A stretch of 64,000 nucleotides of DNA from Novosphingobium terrae (GCF_017163935.1 NZ_JABVZR010000001.1:620001-684000), one strand, 5' to 3'. Shown: positions 20,981-29,355, counted from the first letter of the stretch. Notes: a model not told the origin generated them from the letters alone. A program made the numbers and translations.

Positions 20981-21358
20981 TTAGCGGGCAGGCGCTGGCG
21001 TGGCATCCGCATACCCTGTCACCTTCGTCTGGCCATCCTGAACCGTAAGTGGGAATTGGCCTATTGATGCCAACGTAGCCGAAACATCAGTTTGAAACGC
21101 AAGCCATTCGATAGCGCGAAGCTCCACAGGGCCGAACTCGATCGAGTCCATATAGGCGCGGGGACAAGATAGGGCTGGTGGAAAACGCATGAGGCATGGC
21201 TCATCCACATCGATAAATTTGACGACCATTTGGTGGAGTTGAGGATGTCCGTGATGGACAGCCTCAAACAGCTTCCTCCATTTCGTGTCCGACATGAACG
21301 CGCTGGCAAAGCGCTGTCGAGCGAGGCGCCCTTCACGGTGAGGATCATGGACTGTCAT
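20981..21358 (-). CDS. Hypothetical protein, DUF6678-like
   Basis: A 125-residue soluble protein without signal or helix. The start at 21358 (MTVHDPHREG) has AGAGG about 6 nt upstream; the frame is open 20 codons further. The part MSDTKWRKLFEAV, then VKFIDVDEPCLMRFPP, then GPVELRAIEWLAF, recalls the DUF6678 family (NTKWRxLF / KFID / REIEW pattern), which is of unknown function and sometimes lies next to toxin-like genes. Base composition is clearly lower in GC (47-57% in the parts counted) than neighbours, suggesting recent acquisition. The family name is from memory and should be treated as tentative. Confidence 0.6.
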   Translation of the reverse strand: MTVHDPHREGRLARQRFASAFMSDTKWRKLFEAVHHGHPQLHQMVVKFIDVDEPCLMRFPPALSCPRAYMDSIEFGPVELRAIEWLAFQTDVSATLASIGQFPLTVQDGQTKVTGYADATPAPAR

Positions 21359-21422
21359 TAATGCCTCTTGCTCAGTTATAATCGCGCCGCAGGCAGCCAC
21401 CTTACTCCAACACTGCAACCCC

Positions 21423-21491
21423 AGCGCCTTGGCCGAACCCGATACACCACGCTGACAACGAAAGGGAGCGCGAGGGCGATGGCCCTCGCAT
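21423..21491 (-). repeat. Solo arm of the hairpin-bounded element (copy B)
   Basis: Matches one end of the element: GGCCGAACCC core, then AAAGGGAGC and the hairpin GCGAGGGCGATGGCCCTCGC (21470-21489) with flanking AT. The other arm and the centre are missing. It lies between the low-GC gene and radC. Confidence 0.75.
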
Positions 21492-21512
21492 CATCTCTTC
21501 CTTCCTAAACCC

Positions 21513-22328
21513 CTAAATCAAACCCTTCGCCCGCAACGAAACATGCCCCTCACGCCCGATGATGATGTGGTCATGCACCGTGATCGACAGCAGCCGCCCG
21601 GCTTCGGCGATACGGTTGGTCATCTGGATATCGGCGCGGCTGGGCTCAGGATTGCCCGAGGGGTGGTTGTGGACGAGGATCAGCGCCGCAGCGCCCAGAT
21701 CCAAAGCCCGGCGGATCACCTCGCGCGGGTGGATGGCGGCTTCGTCGATGCTGCCGTCGGCGACATGCTCGTCGCGGATCAGGCGGTTTTTCAGATCGAG
21801 ATACAGCACCCGCACCCGCTCCACCGAGAGATGCGCCATATCGATGGTGAGATACTCGATCAGCTTGCTCCACGTATCGAGCAGCGGCTTTTCGGAGGCC
21901 TGAGTGCGGGCGAGGCGCCGCGTGGCCAGCGAGACGATCCGCACCGCTGCGGCGCTGGTCTCGCCCATGCCGGGGTGGCCCATCAGCGCGCCGGGGTCGG
22001 CGTTGAACACACCGGCCAGTGAACCAAAGCGCGCGATCAGCGCCTTGGCCAAGGGCTTCGTATCGCGGCGAGGGATGGCGGTGGCGAGCAGATATTCGAG
22101 GATCTCGTAATCGGCCAAAGCCTCCGCGCCGCCCTCCAGCAAGCGCTTGCGCAGGCGGCCGCGATGGCCCTCGGCGGTGGAGGGCTCCTTGGGTTTTTCC
22201 GCTTTGATTGCGGGGGTTTCGGGCCTTGGCGCCCCTATCGCCGCGAAGGCATCCTCGAACAATTCGGGATGGGGTCTTGCATCGCGCAATCTGTCCGCTT
22301 CATCCATCGCCGCTGCCGCCCGCCCCAT
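21513..22328 (-). CDS. radC: RadC family JAB/MPN-domain protein
   Basis: About 271 residues. An N-terminal helix-hairpin-helix-like region (EGHRGRLRKRLLEGG, DYEILEYLLATAIPRRD) is followed by the RadC JAB domain with the metal-binding JAMM motif HNHPSGNPEPSRAD. The family was once called a DNA repair protein, but its biochemical role is not established. Two starts are possible, ATG 22328 (MGRAAAAMDEAD) and ATG 22307 (MDEADRLR). An open frame extends upstream to 22568 but overlaps the divergent ydbH gene and is rejected. Confidence 0.9.
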   Translation of the reverse strand: MGRAAAAMDEADRLRDARPHPELFEDAFAAIGAPRPETPAIKAEKPKEPSTAEGHRGRLRKRLLEGGAEALADYEILEYLLATAIPRRDTKPLAKALIARFGSLAGVFNADPGALMGHPGMGETSAAAVRIVSLATRRLARTQASEKPLLDTWSKLIEYLTIDMAHLSVERVRVLYLDLKNRLIRDEHVADGSIDEAAIHPREVIRRALDLGAAALILVHNHPSGNPEPSRADIQMTNRIAEAGRLLSITVHDHIIIGREGHVSLRAKGLI

Positions 22329-22386
22329 AGCTATGCCGGAAGGACAAGCATTGCCTTTCGGCGGCCTCTCGCGCAAGAGGGCGAGA

Positions 22387-25300
22387 ATGATCGATCTCGG
22401 GGGCAATACCCAGACTGATGAACAGGATAACATGGCGGGCGAGCCCGACGTGCCTGTTCGCGCGCGCTCACGCTGGAGGCGCCGCGCTCTGGTCGGCGCG
22501 GGCGGGGTGAGCGCCGTTGTGGTGCTCACGCTGGGCGCGGGCTGGATCTGGCGCGATGCCATCGCCAAAAAACTGATCGATCACCAGCTTGAGGCGTGGA
22601 AGCTGCCCGCGCGCTATCGCGTGGCCGAGGTGGGCGCGACTCATATCGATCTGGCCGATGTCAGCGTGGGCGATCCTGCTCATCCCGATTTCACCGCAGG
22701 GCGGCTGGCTATCGAGGTCTCGATCGGCAGCGACATCAAGGGCTTTGGCCGCGTCACGCTGGAGCATGTGCGGCTGGCCGGGCGCTGGCAGAACGGCAAG
22801 CTGACTTTGGGTGAACTGGACCGGCTGCTGTCCTCCTCTTCGGGGCCTTCGGGCTTGCCCAATGCAGAGCTGGTGCTGCGCGATGCTCAGGCCCGTTTCG
22901 AAACGCCTGCGGGTGTCGCCTCGCTGACGGCAGCAGGCGCCGGTCATCTGCGCAATGGCTTTGCCGGAACGCTGGCCCTGCGCGCGCCGCATCTGGCCGG
23001 GCAGGGCTGTGAGGGCGGTGCCAGTCTCGACGGGCGGCTGTCCGTGGCGCAGGGCAAGCCCCGGCTGACCGGCCCGCTCGACCTGACCGGGCTGCATTGC
23101 AATCTCAAGGGTCTGCATCTGGACCCTGCGCGTGTCGCCATCGACGCCAAGGGCGATGCCGATCTTGCGGGCGGCGAGGTGCTGCTCGATCTGGCGCCGG
23201 TCCATCTGGCCACCAGCACGGGCGCGGCCCGGGCGCTGGGCGGCCATGCCCAGCTGACCATGCGCCATGGCCGCATCGCGGCGGGCTGGGAGCTGGCGGG
23301 GCAAGGCGTCAATCTGCCGGGCATTGCCGCGCGGCGGATCGGCGTCGACGGGCGGATCAGCGGCGATGCCGATTTCGACCATCTCACTGCCGAGGGCGGC
23401 TTCACCGGTGAGGGCGTCACGCCCGATTCGCAGGTGATGGCCACGCTGGCCGGCTGGCGGCAATCGACGCAGGGCACGCTGGTGGCGCCGTTGCTGGCGC
23501 GCCTCTCGGCAGGGCTGATGCATGAGGGGCAGAGCAGCAAGCTGAAAGGCAGCTGGACCATGCGCCGCGGCGATCGCGGCTTCAGCCTGGTGATCCCCAC
23601 GGCGCGCTGGTCAGGCCCGCGCGCGCATCTTGAGGGCTCGCGCCTGATGGTGAACGGTGGAGGCCTGACGGGCAATCTGGCGCTGACCGGCGGCGATCTG
23701 CCGACCGTCAATCTCCGCGTCGCGCCGGTGCGCGGTGGTGGGCAAAGCGCTCAGCTGGCGATTGCGCCATGGGCTGCCGATGGCGCGGCGATCACCGTGC
23801 CCGCGCTGCATATCGAAGAGCGTGGCGGGCGTGTGGCGATGGCCGGGCAGGTGCTGGTCTCGGGCGCGGTGCCGGGCGGTTCGGTGCGCGAACTGGGCCT
23901 GCCGATCGCGGGCGACTGGACGGCGCGCGATGGTCTGGTGCTGGGCCGCACCTGTGCGCCGGTGCATTACGCCGGGGCCACTTTCGATTCACTCGATCTT
24001 TCGGCGGGCAGCTTCGATCTGTGCCCGGGCGAGGGCGCGCCGCATGCCGTGCTGGCCGTTGGCCGCAGTGCGCTGCATTGGGGCGCCAGCGTGCCCAACC
24101 TGTCGCTGGCGGGCACGCTCTCGGGCGAGGCGCTGCATGTGGCCAGCGGTGCGCTCACACTGGGCGAGCGCCATGCCGAAGTGCAGGATATCGTCCTCAC
24201 GCTGGGCACCGGCGGGGACACCACCCGCGCGCATATCGACAAGCTGACCGCCGAACTGCGCGATCCGGCAGGCATTCATGGCACGGCGGAGGGCGGCTCG
24301 CTGGCTCTGGCCGCGCTGACGATGGACATCGGCGCCTTCAACAGCCCGTGGCGCTGGGCCGATGGCGCGCTGGTGATGGATGGCGCTTCGCTGGCCGTCA
24401 CCGACCGTTTGCCCCCGGTTCGCCCCGGCGCCACGCCGCCCGATGCGCGCTTCCAGCCGCTGGTGGCGCGCGATGTCGCGGCGAAGCTGGTGAAGGGCGT
24501 CTTTTCGGCGCAGGGTGAGGTGCGCGCTGCCGCCAGCGACCGCGTGCTGGCGCAGGTCAGCCTGATGCATGATCTCTCCGCCTCGCGCGGCACGCTGGAC
24601 GCCAAGGCGCCCGCGCTGCGCTTCGACAAGGGGCTGCAGCCGCAGGACATCAGCAAGCTGAGCACCGGCATGATTGCTGACGCTTCGGGCGTGCTGAGTG
24701 CCGACGCGCATATCGCCTGGAGCAATGGGCGCATCCGCTCCAGCGGCCATGTTTCCAGCGAGGGCTTCGATTTCGCCAGCGCGGCAGGCCCGGTGCGCGG
24801 CGTGAAGGGCACGGTGACCTTCACCGATCTGCTCAACATGGTGACCGCGCCCAACCAGCATGTCACCGTCGCCGCGATCAACCCCGGCATCGAGGCCGAC
24901 AATGGCGATGTGATCTTCGCGCTGGAGCCCAACCGGCAGCTGCGCGTCAGCCGCGCCGAATGGCCCTTCCTCAATGGCCGCATGTGGATGGAGCCCTTCG
25001 TGCTGCGCTTCGGCGAGGTGGAGGCGCGCAAGTTCTCGCTCGATGTCGAGGGCATCGATGCGGCGGAATTCCTCGCCCATATGGACATGTCGAATCTGAA
25101 CGCGACGGGCCTGTTCGACGGCCATCTGCCGCTGGTCTTCGACGACAAGGGCGGCCATGTGGTGGCCGGCTATCTCACGGCGCGTCCGCCGGGCGGCACG
25201 GTGGCCTATATCGGCGCGCTGACTTACAAGAACCTCTCGCCCACGGCCAATTTCGCCTTCCGCACGCTGCGTGATCTCAAATATCAGCAGATGCGCATCG

Positions 25301-25629
25301 ATATGAACGGCGATCTGGCGGGCGAACTGGTCAGCCGGGTCGAGCTGCGCGGGCTGACGCAGGGCAAGAAGGCCTCGCGCAATTTCCTGACCAGGCAGAT
25401 CGGCAAGCTGCCGATCCAGTTCAACGTCAATCTGCGCGCGCCCTTCTACAGCCTGATCGGCTCGGTGCGCAGCCTGTATGACGCCAAGGCCGTGGCCGAT
25501 CCGCGCAGCGTGGGTCTGGTGGGCAGCGATGGCAAGCCTGTCGCGACACCTTCTCAGCCTGCCGCAAATCCGGCACAATCCCCTCAATCCACCGGCATTC
25601 AGCCTCCAGTCAGCGAGCATCGTCCATGA
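22387..25629 (+). CDS. ydbH: YdbH-like AsmA-superfamily intermembrane protein
   Basis: A 1080-residue protein with one N-terminal membrane helix (about residues 33-54, after RSRWRRR) and a long periplasmic region of beta-rich repeats ending in a conserved domain (FLNGRMWMEPFVLRFGEVEARK). In E. coli YdbH is one of the AsmA-like proteins thought to bridge inner and outer membrane and move phospholipids, working with YnbE. The downstream genes here are ynbE- and ydbL-like, which supports the call. ATG 22432 (MAGEPDVPV) with AGGA upstream is an alternative start. The stop overlaps the ynbE start as ATGA. Confidence 0.85.
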   Translation: MIDLGGNTQTDEQDNMAGEPDVPVRARSRWRRRALVGAGGVSAVVVLTLGAGWIWRDAIAKKLIDHQLEAWKLPARYRVAEVGATHIDLADVSVGDPAHPDFTAGRLAIEVSIGSDIKGFGRVTLEHVRLAGRWQNGKLTLGELDRLLSSSSGPSGLPNAELVLRDAQARFETPAGVASLTAAGAGHLRNGFAGTLALRAPHLAGQGCEGGASLDGRLSVAQGKPRLTGPLDLTGLHCNLKGLHLDPARVAIDAKGDADLAGGEVLLDLAPVHLATSTGAARALGGHAQLTMRHGRIAAGWELAGQGVNLPGIAARRIGVDGRISGDADFDHLTAEGGFTGEGVTPDSQVMATLAGWRQSTQGTLVAPLLARLSAGLMHEGQSSKLKGSWTMRRGDRGFSLVIPTARWSGPRAHLEGSRLMVNGGGLTGNLALTGGDLPTVNLRVAPVRGGGQSAQLAIAPWAADGAAITVPALHIEERGGRVAMAGQVLVSGAVPGGSVRELGLPIAGDWTARDGLVLGRTCAPVHYAGATFDSLDLSAGSFDLCPGEGAPHAVLAVGRSALHWGASVPNLSLAGTLSGEALHVASGALTLGERHAEVQDIVLTLGTGGDTTRAHIDKLTAELRDPAGIHGTAEGGSLALAALTMDIGAFNSPWRWADGALVMDGASLAVTDRLPPVRPGATPPDARFQPLVARDVAAKLVKGVFSAQGEVRAAASDRVLAQVSLMHDLSASRGTLDAKAPALRFDKGLQPQDISKLSTGMIADASGVLSADAHIAWSNGRIRSSGHVSSEGFDFASAAGPVRGVKGTVTFTDLLNMVTAPNQHVTVAAINPGIEADNGDVIFALEPNRQLRVSRAEWPFLNGRMWMEPFVLRFGEVEARKFSLDVEGIDAAEFLAHMDMSNLNATGLFDGHLPLVFDDKGGHVVAGYLTARPPGGTVAYIGALTYKNLSPTANFAFRTLRDLKYQQMRIDMNGDLAGELVSRVELRGLTQGKKASRNFLTRQIGKLPIQFNVNLRAPFYSLIGSVRSLYDAKAVADPRSVGLVGSDGKPVATPSQPAANPAQSPQSTGIQPPVSEHRP

Positions 25630-25874
25630 AGAGCATCAGCTTCGCCACGCGCGACGCGACCCGTCGGGCCATCAGGAACCCCGCTCTCGGGCGACGCGCT
25701 TGCGCACTGGCGGCTGTGATGGCAGGCTCGGTGATGACGGCGGGGTGCATCACGCTCAACGCGCCCGACAAGGCGATCGTCATCGAGCTGAACATCAAGA
25801 TTGAACAGGATGTGGTCTACAAGCTGGCGCCCGATGTCCAGCAGACGGTGGACAAGAACAAGGATATCTTCTGA
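25626..25874 (+). CDS. ynbE: YnbE-like outer-membrane lipoprotein
   Basis: An 82-residue lipoprotein: long basic N-terminus, hydrophobic stretch, and lipobox MTAGC with Cys41. The mature part is only about 41 residues and ends in DVQQTVDKNKDIF, with the family-like IELNIKIEQDVVYKL, which can add strands to YdbH. In E. coli YnbE multimers form the outer-membrane end of the YdbH bridge. Overlaps ydbH (ATGA) and ydbL (TGATG), so stoichiometry is probably set by coupling. The N-terminus is long; ATG 25719 (MAGSVMTAGC) is too short to be a signal, so 25626 is kept. Confidence 0.8.
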   Translation: MKSISFATRDATRRAIRNPALGRRACALAAVMAGSVMTAGCITLNAPDKAIVIELNIKIEQDVVYKLAPDVQQTVDKNKDIF

Positions 25875-26254
25875 TGGCCAAGGGTTTCATGATCGCTGCC
25901 GCTCTGGCGGCTGTTGCCCTGAGTGCGCCCGCCTATGCGCAGGACCGCGATCCGGCCTATGCCGCCGCGCGCTCGGCGGGGCAGGTGGGTGAGCTGCCCA
26001 CCGGCTATCTCGGCACGGTGGGCGCGGCGCCCGCGCCGGTGGTCCGCATGGTCGAGGACCTCAACATCAAGCGCAAGTCGGTCTACGCCCAGCACGCCAA
26101 GGAGCAGGGCGTGACGATCGAGGCCTATGCCTTCACCACCGGCTGTAACCTGATCGAGAAGACGGCCCCCGGTGAGAAGTATATGGGCACCGATGGCCAG
26201 TGGCACACGCGCGGCGGTGACAAGCCTTCGCGGGATGCGCGCTGCCCGGGATAA
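25874..26254 (+). CDS. ydbL: YdbL-like periplasmic protein (DUF1318)
   Basis: A 126-residue protein with a signal peptide cleaved after AYA (residue 22). The mature domain contains the DUF1318 pattern: GQVGELPTGYLG, then VEDLNIKRKSVYAQHAKEQG with a conserved NxxR/K segment, then the C-terminal extension with a Cys pair (C near 94 and 125). YdbL is proposed to modulate YdbH-YnbE assembly in E. coli. It is the third gene of the coupled ydbH-ynbE-ydbL unit. Confidence 0.82.
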   Translation: MAKGFMIAAALAAVALSAPAYAQDRDPAYAAARSAGQVGELPTGYLGTVGAAPAPVVRMVEDLNIKRKSVYAQHAKEQGVTIEAYAFTTGCNLIEKTAPGEKYMGTDGQWHTRGGDKPSRDARCPG

Positions 26255-26479
26255 TCGTCAGCCTTTGTAAAGATACGCATCGCCCGGTTGCCCGCATCAA
26301 CGGCAATCGGGCGATTCGCGTATGGGGCTGTGAGCAAAGCCATCATAGACAGGCGAGGCTGGTGACAGGCTTTTCTGCGGCAGGCCGTGTCATGGCTTTG
26401 CCGCGAAATTGTCATCAGCTGTGCAAAGCGTTTACAAGTCGTTGCGCGCGGCTTTCCCTTGCGCAAACCACGCGAAGGG

Positions 26480-26510
26480 CCGGGAATCAGTCAGTTTCCG
26501 GGATTTTTTT
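26480..26510 (+). terminator. Terminator-like hairpin between ydbL and atpI
   Basis: Seven-base stem with one G-U, 8-nt loop, followed by GATTTTTTTC. The only oligo-T run in this gap. Confidence 0.45.
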
Positions 26511-26588
26511 CACGCTCGGCCACGCCGTACCCCTTGCATCCGCCGCCCCGCATCCCACTTTCGACCCCTCACCGACCGCCACGGGCGG

Positions 26589-26617
26589 TTGACTTGGATG
26601 CACCCCCCGCTTAAGGG
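26589..26617 (+). promoter_or_regulatory. Candidate promoter of the F0 ATP synthase operon
   Basis: TTGACT (26589-26594), 17-bp spacer, TAAGGG (26612-26617), about 75 bp before the atpI start. Good -35, poor -10. Confidence 0.35.
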
Positions 26618-26691
26618 CCACAGCGCCCCGGGCGGGCGAGCGTTGCCCATGTGTTAGACGCCTCAGGGCCTTAGTGGCCGGGACGAAAGAC

Positions 26692-27015
26692 ATGGAAGAC
26701 GATACAAACGCACGGAACCCTGTTGGCCAGGACCAGCGCATGGAAGCGCTCGACGAACGGATCAAAGCCGTCCGCGAGCGCGAGGAAGCGCGGACCAAGC
26801 CGACGGCGGGCGCGGAGGCCGATGCGAATTACCGCATGGGAAGCCGTGTTCTGGCCGAGCTGATCGGGGGGATCGGCGGCGGAGCTTTCATTGGCTGGGT
26901 CATTGACCAGGCCATTGGGAGAAAGTCGCACTGGGGTCTGCTGGTGGTGATGGCGCTTGGCGCTTTTGTCGCTTTCAGAAACATCTTCCGGATTTCCGGC
27001 TCTTCCCAGGGCTGA
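26692..27015 (+). CDS. atpI: ATP synthase protein I (AtpI)
   Basis: A 107-residue membrane protein: acidic/basic coiled N-terminus (DQRMEALDERIKAVRERE), then two helices with the AtpI pattern (VLAELIGGIGGGAFIGWVID and HWGLLVVMALGAFVAFRNIF). AtpI assists assembly of the c-ring. It is the first gene of the F0 operon, in the usual place before atpB. An in-frame GTG at 26674 would add six residues. Confidence 0.88.
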   Translation: MEDDTNARNPVGQDQRMEALDERIKAVREREEARTKPTAGAEADANYRMGSRVLAELIGGIGGGAFIGWVIDQAIGRKSHWGLLVVMALGAFVAFRNIFRISGSSQG

Positions 27016-27117
27016 TCCCGCGCAACGCAGCGTGTGATTGGCGGCAGGACAATGTCTCGCAAGCGGCATTTTCAGCCACCCTCGGGCAGGGCCCACATAG
27101 GTATGAGGGCGTAAAAC

Positions 27118-27903
27118 GTGGCGGAACACGGTCGTGTCGATCCCATGGCGCAGTTCAAGATCGAGCCGCTTTTCGGCACCGATCATTGGGCCATCGCCGG
27201 TCACAACATTGCCTTCACCAATTCCGCGCTGTGGATGGCCATCACCACCATCGCGCTGTGGGTTTTCGTGCAAGGCGGCATGAAGCGTGCGCTGGTGCCC
27301 GGTCGCTGGCAGATGGCGGTCGAAACCATGACCGGCTTCATCGATGGCCTGCTGGCCGCCAACATCGGCCCCAACGGCAAGAAGTATGTGCCTTACATCT
27401 TCTCGCTGTTCATGTTCATCCTGTTCGCCAACATCTTGGGCCTGCTTCCGCTGAGCCTGGTTGGCGTGCATCCCTTCACCTTCACCAGCCACTTCTCGGT
27501 CACGGGCGTGCTGGCGATCCTGTCTTTCTCGATCGTGCTGATCGTCGGCTTCGCCAAGCACAAGCTGCATTTCTTCAGCCTCTTCGTGCCGCATGGCACG
27601 CCTGTGTGGCTGCTGTGGCTGATCCCGATCATCGAGCTGATCTCGTTCCTCGTGCGTCCTTTCTCTCTCGCGCTGCGTCTTTTCGTCGCGATGATGGCGG
27701 GCCACGTTCTGCTTGAGGTGCTCTCCAGCTTCGTCATCAGCTCGGCCAATTCGGGCCTGCTGTGGGGCGGCGTGGTGGGTCTGCCCAGCTTCCTTCTGAT
27801 GATTGCCATCTGCGCCCTGGAAATCCTGGTCGCCGGCATTCAGGCCTATGTTTTCGCGCTGTTGACCTCGCTGTATCTCAATGACGCCGAGAATCTTCAC
27901 TAA
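27118..27903 (+). CDS. atpB: ATP synthase F0 subunit a
   Basis: Stator channel subunit of the proton path. The 261 residues give five to six helices; the essential arginine lies in RPFSLALRLFVAMMAGH, in the penultimate helix. The start is GTG at 27118 (MAEHGRVDPM), which matches the family N-terminus HxxxDPMxQFxIxP; ATG 27145 is inside that conserved part. It precedes atpE by 46 bp. Confidence 0.96.
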   Translation: MAEHGRVDPMAQFKIEPLFGTDHWAIAGHNIAFTNSALWMAITTIALWVFVQGGMKRALVPGRWQMAVETMTGFIDGLLAANIGPNGKKYVPYIFSLFMFILFANILGLLPLSLVGVHPFTFTSHFSVTGVLAILSFSIVLIVGFAKHKLHFFSLFVPHGTPVWLLWLIPIIELISFLVRPFSLALRLFVAMMAGHVLLEVLSSFVISSANSGLLWGGVVGLPSFLLMIAICALEILVAGIQAYVFALLTSLYLNDAENLH

Positions 27904-27949
27904 GTTACTGTTCAACCTGCAAGAATTTACGAAACAAGGAGTTACTGAA

Positions 27950-28177
27950 ATGGACGCAACTGCCGCCAAGCTCGTCGGTGCCGGTCTGGCCGCCATCGGT
28001 GCCGGTATCGCCGCCATCGGCGTGGGTAACGTCTTCGGTTCGTTCCTGGAAAGCGCTCTGCGCAACCCCGGCGCTGCCGACGGCCAGCAGGGCCGCCTGT
28101 TCATCGGCTTCGCCGCCGCCGAACTTCTGGGTCTGCTGTCGTTCGTCGTCGCGATGATCCTGATCTTCGTCGCCTAA
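27950..28177 (+). CDS. atpE: ATP synthase F0 subunit c
   Basis: Proteolipid of the rotor ring, 75 residues, two helices. The glycine-rich first helix (GAGLAAIGAGIAAIGVG), the polar loop RNP (38-40) and the ion-binding Glu58 in FIGFAAAELLGLL are all present; the acid plus hydrophobic neighbours indicates proton coupling. The start at 27950 has AAGGAG upstream. An upstream open stretch from 27881 overlaps atpB and is rejected. It is followed by a GC-rich hairpin before atpF'. Confidence 0.97.
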   Translation: MDATAAKLVGAGLAAIGAGIAAIGVGNVFGSFLESALRNPGAADGQQGRLFIGFAAAELLGLLSFVVAMILIFVA

Positions 28178-28192
28178 GCAGGTTCGAAAAGG

Positions 28193-28236
28193 GCCGGGGC
28201 TTGCGGGTTTTCCCTGCACGCCCCGGCTCCTTTCTA
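28193..28236 (+). promoter_or_regulatory. Hairpin between atpE and atpF', possible attenuator or RNA stabiliser
   Basis: GCCGGGGC (28193-28200) pairs with GCCCCGGC (28220-28227); an inner GGG-TTTT-CCC extends it. TCCTTTCTAT follows. In a 131-bp gap otherwise unusual for this operon, it could stop part of transcription or protect the 3' end of atpE mRNA, raising subunit c over b. Confidence 0.5.
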
Positions 28237-28308
28237 TCCAGCTTCCCCGGCTTACGCCTGCGCTGACGTCCCCAAAGGATCAGGCGCCTACGACACCGGA
28301 CACTGACG

Positions 28309-28800
28309 ATGCCCCAGATATCCCAGCTCGCCGAAACCTATGCCAGCCAGATCTTCTGGGTGCTGATTTTCTTCGGCTTCGTGTTTTTCGTCATCGGCAA
28401 GGGCATGGTGCCCAAGGTGATGGAAACCATGGCCGCCCGTGACAGCCAGATCGCCGCCGATCTCGCTCACGCCGAGGCTGCCCGCCGCGCCGCCGAAGGT
28501 GCCGATGCCGGTTGGCAGGCCACCGCCGCCCAGCAGCGCGCCCAGGCCCATGCCCTGATTGCCGCCGCCAAGCACGATGCCGCTCAGGCCTCCGAAGCCC
28601 GCCTGCACGCCGCCGCCAGCGTCATCGACGCCCGTGTTGCGGAAGCAGAAGCGCGCATCGGCAACGCCGTGACCAGCGCCATGGCCGAAATCGAAACCGT
28701 GGCCGCTCAGGCCGCTGGCGACATCGCCCAGCGTCTGGCCGGTATCACCGTGGGCGAAGACACCGCCCGCGCCGCTGTGAAGGAAGCTCTCCATGGCTGA
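28309..28800 (+). CDS. atpG: ATP synthase F0 subunit b' (AtpF2)
   Basis: One of two different b-type stator subunits found in alphaproteobacteria and phototrophs. 163 residues: N-terminal membrane helix (IFWVLIFFGFVFFVIGKG, about 15-32) and a long alanine-rich coiled coil that reaches F1. Its stop region overlaps the atpF start by 8 bp. Named atpG, atpF' or atpX in different genomes. Confidence 0.9.
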   Translation: MPQISQLAETYASQIFWVLIFFGFVFFVIGKGMVPKVMETMAARDSQIAADLAHAEAARRAAEGADAGWQATAAQQRAQAHALIAAAKHDAAQASEARLHAAASVIDARVAEAEARIGNAVTSAMAEIETVAAQAAGDIAQRLAGITVGEDTARAAVKEALHG

Positions 28801-29326
28801 CCTGAGCCTGATCGTTCTGGCCGAAGCCGCCAGCGAAGCCGCTGAACCCACCGCGCTGGGCCTGACCCCGCCGATGTGGGTGGCGCTCTCGATGGCTGTG
28901 CTGATCGTCGTCATGCTGGTGCTCAAGGTGCCCGGCCTGCTGACCAAGGGCCTCGACAATTCGATTGCCGAGATCCGTAAGCAGCTCGACGAAGCCAAGG
29001 CGCTGCGCGCCGACGCCGAGGCGCTGAAGGCCGAATACGCCACGCGCATCGCCAACGCCGAGAAGGACGCGGCCGCCATGCTCGCTCACGCCAAGGCCGA
29101 GGCGGAAGCCATCGTCGCCAAGGCGGAAAGCGACACCACCGAGGTGATCGCCCGCCGCGAGAAGATGGCCTCCGACAAGATCGAGGCCGCCGAGCGCGGT
29201 GCCGTTGCCCAGCTGCGCGTCAAGGCCGCCGAGGCCGCGACCAGCGCCGCACGCGGTCTGATCGCTGGTGGTTATTCCGCTGCCAACGACAAGGCTCAGG
29301 TGGATAGCGCGATCGCTTCGATCTGA
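28793..29326 (+). CDS. atpF: ATP synthase F0 subunit b
   Basis: Second stator stalk subunit, 177 residues. A membrane helix (MWVALSMAVLIVVMLVLKV, about 24-42) is preceded by a 20-residue N-terminus and followed by a charged coiled coil (EIRKQLDEAKALRADAEAL). It forms a heterodimer with b'. Last gene of the operon; a terminator follows 30 bp later. The F1 genes are not in this window, as expected for alphaproteobacteria, where F0 and F1 are separate operons. Confidence 0.93.
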   Translation: MADLSLIVLAEAASEAAEPTALGLTPPMWVALSMAVLIVVMLVLKVPGLLTKGLDNSIAEIRKQLDEAKALRADAEALKAEYATRIANAEKDAAAMLAHAKAEAEAIVAKAESDTTEVIARREKMASDKIEAAERGAVAQLRVKAAEAATSAARGLIAGGYSAANDKAQVDSAIASI

Positions 29327-29355
29327 TCTGTCGCCCGGTTTGCGAACGTGAAAAG

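Larger units (their letters stand above)
26255..26691 (+). other. 437-bp gap before the atp operon: hairpins, candidate terminator and promoter
   Basis: No credible gene. An imperfect hairpin ATCGCCCGGTTGCC...GGCAATCGGGCGAT lies at 26281-26318. At 26480-26510 a short stem (CCGGGAA / TTTCCGG with one G-U) precedes seven T residues, a terminator-like signal about 225 nt after ydbL; it could end an unrecognised small RNA or a long ydbL tail. The atp promoter candidate follows at 26589. Confidence 0.4.

Noticed and set aside
23989..25620. Minus-strand frame of 543 codons opposite ydbH
   Set aside because: Antisense of ydbH; composition typical of shadow frames and no start context.
26125..26466. 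Minus-strand frame in the ydbL-atpI gap
   Set aside because: No family resemblance, overlaps ydbL, poor start context.
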